Shown one piece after another: positions 12,501 to 24,500 of a stretch of DNA of 64,000 nucleotides. A program made the translations under genes and the position numbers. Position 1 is the first letter of the stretch; every line of letters starts with the position of its first letter. The stretch lies in assembly GCA_037893225.1 (NCBI GenBank), contig JAZGUH010000123.1, positions 1,037,001-1,101,000 of the forward strand, written 5' to 3'. This DNA comes from Hippasteria phrygiana. Taxonomy: Eukaryota; Echinodermata; Asteroidea; Valvatida; Goniasteridae. The notes below the pieces were generated by a model that had not been told where the DNA came from, did no database searches, and saw only the letters and a list, made by a program, of their open reading frames with translations.

Positions 12501-15500
12501 TAAAGACCAAACAATTTCCCCCTCTCTTCTAAAAGTAGGTGTAAATTGAGACGCTTGAAAGTGTTAGTTTCAGGAAAAATGCATTAAAAAGCCTTAAGAA
12601 AGTCTGTCAATGCAAACCCAACTGTCTGTTTTTAGAGCAAACAAAGAAAATTGACACGAGTGTGACTTGAACCTGCACCCCCCTGATTACCATACCGGAG
12701 CTCTAACAATTGAGTTATCTTGCCCTATGTTACTGATCTCTCAATTTATCTTTATGTTTACTGATCTCTCAATTGAGCTATCTTTAGGCTGGTTCGTACT
12801 TCATGCAAATGCAAATGCAAAGCAACTTTATGACATTAATAGCAAATGTTCGTGCTGTGAAATCGCAAAGGTTGAACACATTTTAACTTTGCGAATCTTG
12901 GCTGCAAATGTTTCATGACGTCAGATTCGCTTCACGTTCGCATGTGCACGAAATGTGAACTAGCCTTTAGACTAACTGTTAATGACCTTTTTGGTTTTCA
13001 GGCCGGGTACATTCTAAAACCAGATTGAGAAAGAACTTAAGTTTGAAACGTCGGGCCAGCTAATTTTGTTGATTTGTATATTTCAGGTCAATCCAGTCAG
13101 TTAGCAGTTTGCAGAAGTTTAATTCATTTTCATCTATTAGAGGTTTCTAACGTCTGTTTTTGGTTCTTTCCAGGATGGAATGACTAGTCTTTGCTGTGCT
13201 GCCAAAGAGGGCCATACTGAAGCGGTCAAGCTCTTACTGGAGCAGTCGGCATATATGAACATTCAGGACAAGGTAGGCTTATTCTATACCAGTTTTATAG
13301 CCGTGTCCTAGTCCGAGTTTGAGTCAATATCAGCAAAAAAGAAGAATTTAAGTCCACTTGAGTTTAAAACTGAAAAAAAAAATGACCAAGGGTCCGGACT
13401 TTACTTGACCCCTGGTTCCAAGACTTGATCCTGGACCTTAGTGTATTGTTGAATGTCTTAATGTCTGGACTCAGCCGAGTCCAGACATGATTCCAAGACC
13501 ATTATGTATTAAAGTTAATATACAACATTTGCAAACATCAAAAGACCAAAGTACTGAATTATTATGAAATATCTTACTTGATTATAAGTAAATAATAGTC
13601 TCAAGCATCCCGTGAAATCATGGCACCTGGTGTGCTGTCATTTTCAAGAAAAGTGGAATTTTTGGTATCAATTTCCATCCATGGTTGGCCAACAATCGTT
13701 AATTCCCTGACGTCTATAAATTGCTCCATTTTTGTCTGAAGTAGGGTCTTGGAACCAGACTACAAGAACAGCATTTTTTCCCCCTGTTTTCCCAGCATCT
13801 GTACACACAAAACTTGAAACAGGTCACTCTTACAGTATTAACTATAAAATACTAACCCCCATTCATTTCTATAAATTACAACAAAAGTTAAATGTTGTAA
13901 ATTCCTTTCAATCCACTCAACATTGTTACTATAAGAAAAATTGAATGTTAAAGCTCGGAGGGCCTAACATTTTTTATCATAGTAAAATCTTTAAGAGCTA
14001 ATGAAAACCTTTGAGAAAGACTTCACAAGGATTGAAATATCAGTCCTTCGTCACTTTTGACATTTCTGTATTTCAGGTGTCAAACACTTTGCATGTTTAT
14101 TTGTGATAAACATCAGGAGGACCTGGCATTTTTATCACAGCAGACCCTTTGTTAAAGGGCTATAGTATTTTATTTTATAAGAAAATGAGCTTAGCAAACA
14201 TATATTTGAAGTCATCATTTCAAAAAATGGGAGGCGCCTTGGAAGATCCTCGGAGGGCCAAGGTGGCCGATAACAAGATAAGTAAATACTGTTACCGCCA
14301 GTCAGTGGCGTAGCCAGGCTCTTCCTAGAGGGGGGGCAAACGGGGGGCATGGCTATTTTCATGGGGGAAAATTAGCTATAGTAACACAGGCAGAGGGGGG
14401 GGGGGGCAAGAGGGGGGGGGCAAGAGTTCCCACAGGGGGGGGGGGGGGCAGTTGCCCCCCCCTTGCCCCCCCCCCCCCCCCCCCCCCCCCCCTTGGCTAC
14501 GCCACTGCCTCCAGTCCAATTAACCCCACCCCATCCGGCCGATCCTATTTGAGACAATAGCAAAACACCGCCATCAATGCTGTGGCTCCTTGTGCCATTT
14601 TCGAAGTCAACATTCTGGCCCGTAATCAATAAGTCGGGTAATTTCCCCTGTGTATTGAGCCAATCTGCCCAGTCGTCTTGGGCTGGTGTTACTGTTGACG
14701 TTGCCTGGCCGTAATTCAACTGAAGTTCGGATACGATACTTGTTTTTAAAGAGATCAGGCTCGGTATGCCCAGAGGCGCACAAACGTCTGCATTGACAGA
14801 TTAGGCCAAGATGAAAAACATACCCGCGGGTTTATACAGACAGACAAAACCTTTTCAAGCATGGTCTGTCAGTCTTGAGGATTTTTTTAGAATTATTTCC
14901 CCATTCAGTGTCATTGTGACTTTTATTCATCGAAATTGTGTGAGAAATGAAGGAACTAAAGTTAATGGTTAGAAAGTTTTGTTGCAGGCCGTCTCTTTTC
15001 AAGTTGTGATATAGGATCAGTAGAGCTGACTACACAGTTGTAGGCAGTGTTCATACTTTGTGTGATTCAACATATGTACGGAATAACAAAGCTGTATGAA
15101 GATAGTGAAAAACAATTCACTTTTAAGAGTGATTTTGTCTATGTTTATATGTGCTTTTTACGATTGTTGAAATCAAAATAAGCCACAGCATTTTGGTCTT
15201 CAGATACAATTTTCTCAAAGATAAACAGCATTTCAGGCAGGATCATTGGTACCAGTATCATCTTTATAAAGAGTAAGCTTTCAGAGTGAAACTGATCAAT
15301 TTTTGTATGAATACCAAAAGCCGTTTTATACCTTTTTAAGCACCTTTTTATCGAAAAGAGCCCTCTTGATAAAATAATTCAAGGTTGGTTGGATCAATAA
15401 AAAGGATCACGCAGTTGCCTAATAAAAAGATGTTTGCGTCATGATTGGTTGATTCATTAAAAAGGATAAAGAAAGGCTCTTGGTGCTAAACAAACAGTGC

Positions 15501-18500
15501 TATTCAACAAATTCATTCATGCACGAATGAATCACGCCATTAATGGCAGCGCAGTGCACGTTCAGGTTGTTTGCTTGGCATTAAGAGCCTCGCTTTCAAA
15601 AGTGCATAGATTGCTGCTATTTTTGTCAATTTGTCATTTGACAGCAGATACTGAAATCCATTCAGTTTCATCAAATGCCATACAGTCATGAGCAAAAGAT
15701 AAAAATAGGAAAAGATTTCAGTCTTGGGTTTCACAAAATATGAACACCTGTCATGTGCCGAGTTACAAAGAATCGATGACTTACGCCTTAAGGACGAAAT
15801 GTCATGGTGTGAATGCCACGAGTCGAGTATGTTTAATGCACAGTTGCAGTCGAGAGTTTACATACGCCTGGAAATTGTTTGTTGGAGCTGTTCTGTAGAG
15901 TCTATAGACAATGAATACTTTGTTGACCCTACTCAAAATATAGAAGGAACAGACTATTTGTTGCTATATCCCCATGTGTTTAACACACTCTCAAAATTAC
16001 TCTTGCAAAATAGCCATCCGTCTTTGTTCAGAATTGTTTAAACTCTTGGCACAACCTTTAAATATGAGAATTTTCCTGCAATATATAGGAAGAATGTTTG
16101 TGTTTTCTGTCTTGGATGTTCTTGGCACAGTGTACGGTCACTCAGTGTTCACGTACACGTTGGTATCTGCCTCATCGTTTACAGATTTTGCTGACATAAA
16201 TCTTGAACGGACAGGTTGTGCCACATGTTTAGACAGTTGTTGTCAAGGAGGGTTGGTTATTTTCCAAGATTTGACTATTCCTGACTGATTTTGGTGGGGG
16301 TATTAAAGTAAAATCCTTCCCTCCCTCCTTATTATAGAATGATGACACAGTTTTAATCCATGCTGTTAAGGGAGGCCATCTTGATATTGTGAAGCTTCTC
16401 CTTGATAAGTATGCAGACGTGGACATCCAGGGTAACGTAAGTACTATTTTTCTTTCTAATCTGATGATGCACTGTATATGCCTTTGTTGTATCGTGTCTG
16501 GATACTGTCATTTCATTTTCCAGAATGGTCACATGTCTAGTTTGTAAAACAACTTTCTAATCATTGATGCCACACAAATAAAACCTCGCACATCGTTTGA
16601 ATCACATTTTTCTTTTGTCTTCAAGCAAACTTGAATCCTATCTATCTTGGTCTATCTATAGCAATATTAACCCATATTACACAATCTATATTGTACCACG
16701 CATATCGAATGTATATTGTGTGCCCTATAAGTTGTACTGCTTCACGTATACTACATGTATGTACTTACACGTAGGCCTACATCCTATAAATCAAACACAT
16801 ATTCTGTATGAGAAGATGGAATTTACTTAGTGACCTTGTGAATATTTTCCCACAGGCTCTCCAAAAGCACAGAGTATATTGCTTTAGATACACTACTTTG
16901 GGAAAGGGCAAACAATTCTCTCTTCAAATTTATATCACCCTGATGCAAATTCCATCTTCTCACTCATTACGCGGTACCCGCTGGTACGTTGGATTCGAAT
17001 TGGCTGTCCGACCCTGGCAAGCTAAGTGGTCGAGTGGTTAAGACGTCTGCACTAGTAAGCAGGAAGTCGTGGGTTCGAGTCTCACCTGAGTAAGCCTGTG
17101 AATTTTTTTCCCACAGGCTCTCAGAAAGCATCGAGCATACAGTGCTTCATACACTACATCGGGAAAGGGCAAAACATTTCTCTTTTAACCCTAACGTCCT
17201 CGGCATTTACTTGGGGTACAGTACACTGTACTACAAAATACTACTCAATTCTCATAGGCCTGTGTAGTAAAAGTACTGCATACTACAGTTTACTCAAGTA
17301 GTATTTTGTAGTATTCGGTGACGTTAGGGTTGATGTATCCTGTGATCATTTTCCAGAATGACCACTGAAAAGTGGACGCAGCTGGCGCATTTGGTAAGGA
17401 TCTTTATTGCTTGAAATGAACATTCTTTTTCTAAACCCCATTTGCCCTCATGAAACATGAAGAATATAGCGCGTCTATGTCCCACGAGCCGCAAGGCCGA
17501 ACTCGTGCTCTTGGGGTAACCAATGGTAAATCAGTACAGTGTCAGCACGATATAGCATTAACAAAACAATGTGATTTGGGACGTGGATTTAGTTTTACAA
17601 CATGGGAATTCACACAGTCGTACTTTCCCAATACGTGCGAGGACAATGCTTTGTGTTTCCTATTGTTCCTTGACGTGCGAGGACTGAAAGGTTTCTTTGT
17701 ATTTCCTTTCTCCTCTTGTCCTCGGAGATATATACAGAACCTGTACACGGTATGCTTGGCTATATCGCAAAACACAACAGTCAATAATTTTTCAGCAGCA
17801 CATATGTGCACTGTGCATGTAAACATGTGTTCTTTGCGACTGAAACATACATTAGTGTTCAGCTTGACTGATCGGGAAATTACGTCGAAAAGCCAACAAA
17901 ATTCCCATGTGAACTTAAGGCAGGGTAATAAAACACTCCATCTGGTCTGGCCTTCATATGATCCAATAAGCTTTTGACAATTTGTTGTACATGTATTTCG
18001 TATCCCATCATTCGCAATCGACTAGCAAAATCTTCATGGACATAGATAGGTAGTCTGTTGTTTTGAAGCCAATACACAGAGTATGCATCACCTTTCAACC
18101 CCTGTAAAGGCCACTGTACTATTTTCTAGTTCGCTCGTTTTTGCTGCCTGGTGCTATGCAGCAAATCAGATTGGAGGGCAAACGGCCCCAAGCACAGTTA
18201 GTTATCATGATCATTGATGGCCGGAACACTGCCTGTCCAACTACTACACACTCAAAAACATATTACCTTTAACCCTCTCAAATCCGTCAGAATCAAACAA
18301 CTGGTTTTGTTTGATTTTGATGGATTCGGGACTATAGAGTCTTGGCACTGTTACTTTGTATGAGGGGTTGAGTTCAAAGAATGGGTAATTGTGTTGGATT
18401 TTGGTGGATTCTTGACATTTCCTAGAAAAAACAAAACAGCAACGGGATTAGTTTCAAATATAGGAGGATGATAATCAAACACATAAATAAAAATGGATCA

Positions 18501-21500
18501 TGGTTTTTTTAATTCAAATGATAACTTACGAAGTATATTTTTAGAAATTTGTGCAAAAATATGACAGTTCAGGCTAGATTAATGCTTGCAGTTTGTTTTA
18601 AATCATCTGCATGTTTTAATTGTTAATGTTAATGCCCTGTCATTGTATTTGTAACTGTGACAATAGTAATCATTAAATTTACCATGATTTCAATATGGAT
18701 CAGAATATGAACTGGCTCCAAACATTGTCATAACGCACCCGGTCTTTTAAATGTTGTCAAATTGGTGTTACTGGGGTTGCAATTTTATCCCGGATAACCT
18801 TTGACCTTAGAGATACTGAACTGGCTTATTTTCTTTAAATGCTCAGCACAAAAATTTGCTTAGCATGAAAAGTCTTAAGGACAGGATTACCAACCAAACT
18901 TGCATTTGATGTATTTTGCTTGTGACTGGTATTCAGCTGTTTGTTTGCTTAGCATGACAATTGCATAGAGTTTTGGCCGGTAACCTATTTTTACTTAGCA
19001 GTACTCTTGTGCTAAGCAATTTTTTGTGCTTAAACGTAGTGTACACAATTGGTAATCCTCCATTTTTTTTTTTTACTGAATTATTACGAAATACCTTACT
19101 AGACTTTAAGTTAATAGTAGTCACAATCATCCTGTGAAATGATGGCACCAGGTATGCTGTTGTTGTCAAGAAAAGTGGAAATGTATATCGTTTTCCAACG
19201 ATATCCAGTTGGAAAGCTGCCCTGTAGCTGTTAGTCAAGGCACGCGTGGCTACCCGGACGAGTGGCGGCCCCGGACATGATGGCGACATGGCATATACGG
19301 GGCGCGTCACGCGCCCGTAGCCACGCGCGCCTTGACTAAAGGCTATCATCCGCCCGACGGTTGAAAACGAGCGCCGTTTTTCTCTCTTTTTTTTTTCGCC
19401 ATCCAACAATGCAAAACTTTGAACAGGTCAGTGGAACGATATTTCCTATAAAATACTAACCCCCAAATCCGCCCCTTTCTGAAAATTGCAACAATGACCA
19501 ATCATGTACACTGCCTTTAACGGCTACATGAAATTGGACCATAGTCTCACTAAGGATGGAAGTTACTCCACCTGGGTCTATCGGTCTGAGTATTGGGATA
19601 ACGTCTCCAGCTTCAGTTGAAAATTTATCCAAATTAAATCTGAGCCCGTGGAAACTTCGAGGTTGGTAACCTAATCACCTCTGTATGTATTCCTTTATCT
19701 ACAGTGGCTCTCAGTCTTGTGATGTTTTAGTCATTTGTCTTGTAAATAAAAAAATAAAAAATAAAAAAAAAATAATTAAATCACGGCACAAAGTCAGTTC
19801 TTGTCATGTGATATATTTAGCTTTAGTCTTGGCTGTCCTCATCTGTATGGGAAAAAATGTGGTTATCTCCTTGGTTGGCAGCCAGCAAATTGTGGTTTAT
19901 ACACACCTCAGTCGCCCCTTGGTCGCCCCTGGAGTTTTGATGGTTAATTCATTGCTTAAAGAATAACTTACGTCAGGATAAAATTGAAGTAAAGATCACA
20001 AGCGATTACTCCCAAACCACCCAATGCGTTTATTCCCCCATCATTTTTTTTATTTTTCAATTTTATCTGGCCAGACAATTGTCGAGAGGCGAGCGCACGA
20101 AAGGAGGGACTTGTCACAATCACTGTCTTTTTCAGCCACCTGCACCTAACAGACAACGCTCATGCCCCAGTAATCAAACAAATCAAATTGTGGGGTTCGC
20201 TGGGCCGTCAAACTGACAAATATATCCCGAGCTTGTATAATTTGATCCCACTGGGTTTTTTTTCTCCTTCTTCTGGCGGAGTCTGCTGCTCAGTCTGGTG
20301 CACGGGCAAAGCCTTACGGTCCTTTATTGAGTTTGGGTATGCTTGGATGGAGTTTGTGTCTGAGAAAATGTCTGCCGATCATTGAACATTCATGCTTATT
20401 ACATCCTGGCATAAGCGGGAAATACGAAGGCCATTTTCCTTGGGGGAAAAAAAGGAAAGCGGAGCATTCAATTGAGAAGCATTCTCGATTAGTTTGAATG
20501 AATGTGTTGGTGGGACCCGGTATAGTATCCGCAAGGTTAACCAAATTTGTTGCTATATTGGATTTGTAAAGGCTTGTCAAACCCAGCGGGTTCATCAGTG
20601 GACGAATTTCCATATCTGCATTAGTAAGCAGGAGATTGTTCTCTCAATGCCTGCCCATATAAGCTTGTGATTTTTTTTCCCACAGATGCTTGTAAAGCAC
20701 TAAGCATAAAGGGGCAATTTCATGGAATTGCTTAGCACAAAAAAAGTCTTGCTTAGTAAAAGCAGGTTAATTACCAGACAAAACCCTCTTATGATTTTCA
20801 TGCTAAGCAAACAACAGCTTTAGCAGCTCGAAGAAATTGGCTCCATGCCAGGAAAGGCAAAAGTCGAGTTGAAATTACGATTTACCAGCATTTTCTGTAA
20901 CTAGCTGCACCTTGAGAAAATTGACTTTCCCTGTTTTTAAAATTCCGTAAAAAAAATTGTCTCCCCTGAGACTGGCACTATTAAAGATGCATGTGCTAGA
21001 GCATAGTGCTAGGCCTCTTTTGCGATTAGAAAAATTCCCGTTGTGTGGGGTAAATTCTAATAGTCGTTAACCATCAAAGCGAAACAGTATGTTGTTTGCC
21101 AAAGCAAACTCCATCAAATGATAAAACACTTATCTGATTGGGACATGTACATGTACGTGTCATTGTCCGATTGAGTATTTACATTGACAAAAATGTATAC
21201 TATGTACAGAGTCCCAATTCTTTGCTACTTAACTATAAGCAATTTAACTGTGCATCTTGTGCTGTTATACCACTGTTATCTTAGCCATGTTTGAATCGGT
21301 GAAGTATTTCATGGTTCACTGTTTAAATTCCAGGGTTCAGCCCTGTGTACATAATTTGTTTTTTTCATGATCTCCGCCTCACTGCAAATTTCACGATAAA
21401 GGAACGAGCCGCGTATCTTTCATGTCGTAACCGCAGTCATTTGTGAAGTATTTGTTTGATTGCCAACAGGATAAGAAGACGGCTCTATTCTGGGCAGCTG

Positions 21501-24500
21501 ATAAGGGGCTTGTGGACATCACGGAAGCGCTGTTAGAATGCAATGCAAACCCAGAAATTCCGAACAGGGTAAAGACATGGACTCTTTGCCCCTGACTCAA
21601 AGTTTTTGTTGCTTAAAAGTTGACAGTTATCGAAGCAAAATGTTGCATTATTCATAATGAGTCCTTTTACAGGAACCATGAAATAAATATTCAATAAATA
21701 ACTTGTTTTCACACATTTGACCCAGTCGATACAGCAATATGAGCATGAACTAAAATGTTTGTTTTCATTGGAAGTAAAAATGAGGTAGTGGTTTCCAATT
21801 CTTTTTAGATCTTTCCGGCTGACTCATGCTTTTCATGTATATTTTTACATTTCTGTTTTTCTTTAGGATGGAGAGACGCCCTTACTAAGAGCAGCTCGCA
21901 ACAGGAATCGGGAGATAGTGCGGGTGTTGTTAGATAAGAATGCCAAAGTCTCTGCAACAGACAAGGTAGGAAATTCTCCACTTCCCAACTTCTTTTGTTC
22001 ACCATTATCTTGCTGTCTATCACCAGTACCTCACATTTCTTTCAGAATACTTTCCTCCACTGTATTAATTTAATATATTTATTCAATGATAACAGTTGTT
22101 AACTGCCACTTACAGGTATCATAACATAAAAATGAAAAATATATATAAATATATAATAAGTATTATGAAATTCTTCCATTATTCATCAACTAACAAATAC
22201 AGTTGTCACACATGCATAAAAAGACATCGTAGAGCATCAGGAAATAAGAGAAATATATAATCAGACAAAACAAGTCAGCCCACCTGACCCAGATAGACAG
22301 ATAGCCGAACAGACAACCCACAGACCCCTCAACACCCCCAACAGACAGACAGCCCTCCCAACAGACAGACAGCCCTCCCAACACACAAAGGACAGTTTGA
22401 CAGACAGCCAACAAAATTCTTTGATGGTAAAAATTGAGAATCAAAATAAAATAAAATAAAACAATCAGCACTTAGGGTACAATGTGCATAAGGTAAAAGC
22501 AATTCACATCAGTAAAAAAAAGTGCATACAGTTTCCATGGTAATACTATATTTAATTGTCCAATAGCGTGGTGACACTGCACTGCATATAGCCATCCGCT
22601 TCCGCGACAAGAAAGTGTCGGAGCTGCTTCTTCGAAATCCCAAAGATGGCCGCCTACTGTACAAGCCCAATAAGGAAGGAGAAACGCCCTACAACATAGA
22701 CTGTAACCATCAGAAGGGCATCTTGACCCAGATATTCGGAGCAAGTACGTTGTTTAATTGTACTCCAAGATAATTCTGCTTACCACTTGTAGATTTCCAA
22801 GCCAGTTAAAAATCTGTGACAATTCTTTTAGTGTGTTCTGGGTTTTTTCCAGCCACTACAATTGGGTAAAAACTCGAGGGCAACCTCACGTTACCCTTTC
22901 TTTAATCTTTCATTTTCCCCTAATTTTTTTTTTTCAAAGTGAACAAAGACAATTGGCAGGAGTTGGATTTGAACCTGTGACCTCCAGATTATACTCTTCC
23001 GGTGCTCTACCAACTGAGCTATTTTGCCCTTTTTTGGCGGTCTCCCGATTTGTCAGTTTTGTGTACTTGTAATTTTTCTTAACTTCGGATTACTGTACAG
23101 TTCCTCTACCAATTGGTCTCTCACCTTATCAGTATCTTTGTTCAGGGATCATAAACCCATAGTACCCTGTAGCCAATGATTATTCCCCAGTAATATGTTA
23201 CAACCTAGAAAGTGGCTGTGTGGAATCCACTCAATGATCTGTTTTGTTAACTGTTTGTTGTGTGGTGCATGACGTAGATTGGCTGTTCCCATGCAAAGAT
23301 GAAGTAGGAAGACTAAGAATAATATTTGACCTTTGACATTGTAAGACAACCTCCTTCCCTGTTGATTGTCTTTTGCATGATCAGGGAGTTTCACTCCGGG
23401 GGAGGAGGCAGACAGCGAGATGAGTGATCTATGCAGTAGTTCCTTGGCCGACATCCTCAGCGAGCCAACGTTAGCCCCGCCCATCACCGTCGGCCTGTAT
23501 GCACGATGGGGGAGTGGCAAGTCTTTCATTCTCAAGAAATTACAAGGTAGGAACTCAAAGTTTGTAATGGTTCTCTTGAACGTTTTTTTTCTTTTTTTCA
23601 GTCCGTCAAGTAAACCAGGAGAAGCTTTACTTTGGCCAAGTGTTCGTCTGTGTTTTAGTATCAACCATTAAGGTTCTTACTTTGGCTCTGAAAATTGGGA
23701 TAATGTCTGATTTTATTTCTAAGCACACAGTGAAGCCTTTTAAAATGTGTCAAATAATAACAAAAATGAAGTTGGGTATGTGAACAGAGAATAATAATTG
23801 TTAATCGTAATTTGTCAACTTAACATGGAAAATTTTGAAATTTGTTCAAATGTGCCATGTTAGACGAACCTGAACTAAATTTTGTGCCCAATTTCCAGAC
23901 ATCAAATGACCTATCACGGTCGAATCGCATCAACGCAGCTTGTGAATTATTATCCAATCACATCACGCAAAAATTACCACAGGGTTGTCTAAGGGGCGTG
24001 GTTAACTCGTAAACGGCGATAGGTCAATTGTTGACACCCGGAGTAAATTTCAAGATACTCAAAAACTGCAGATAATTTGCAAAGCAAATTTTATTTTAGG
24101 CAATAGTACAAATTTTCAATTGAAGTACAAACTCATCAAGAAAGATTTGTCAAAACCATCTGGCAAAAGTTGAACTAAACGTTGAAGTGCACCACTTTAG
24201 TAAACTTTATAATAATCACACCATACAAATCATACTGCATGGTGCATTTAGTACCTTTGAAATTCTTGTTTTGCGGGTTTTTTTTAATTGCAGATGAGAT
24301 GCGGCAGTTCACCACCCATAGAAGCAAACCTATCTTTCGATTCTCCTGTCTAGTCTTCATCGTCTGTCTTCTACTTAGTGCTGTGCTAGGCGCAGCTGTT
24401 CTCTTTATATTCAGTGACGCTCCCGGAGTATCCATCGGAGTGTTTTTTGCCCTGTTCTTCTCTCTGTATTTTCTATTGGGTAAGTGTATTTCTTCTTTGA

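Larger units (their letters stand above)
13273..16337 (+). other. KIDINS220 intron (3.1 kb)
   Basis: It holds a TTAA-ended MITE (13509-13910) and a G/C-homopolymer hAT-type MITE (14303-14507). Open frames at 15497-15691, 15724-16041 and 15974-16288 overlap each other, lack a domain, and are taken as chance. Confidence 0.7.
16437..21469 (+). other. KIDINS220 intron (5.0 kb)
   Basis: It holds family B SINE pieces (16810-16950; 16995-17190; 20610-20880), a TTAA MITE (17185-17333), an AGGTA-family MITE with a nested element (19030-19520), and two elements of the GGGCCCAATTTCATA family (about 18840-19030, degraded; 20711-20844). The 175-codon frame at 17450-17977 has no recognisable domain. Confidence 0.75.

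Noticed and set aside
14372..14719. Glycine/proline-rich 115-codon frame
   Set aside because: Produced by the G and C homopolymers of the hAT-type MITE.
15497..16288. Cluster of overlapping open frames before a KIDINS220 exon
   Set aside because: Frames overlap on both strands, start at arbitrary ATGs and show no similarity or splice signals.
17450..17977. 175-codon open frame in a KIDINS220 intron
   Set aside because: No domain, no coding-like composition, and part of it (CTCTTGTCCTCGG onward) recurs as non-coding repeat near 41750.
23149..23664. 171-codon antisense frame over a KIDINS220 exon
   Set aside because: It is the shadow of the Walker A exon and a SINE; no independent similarity.
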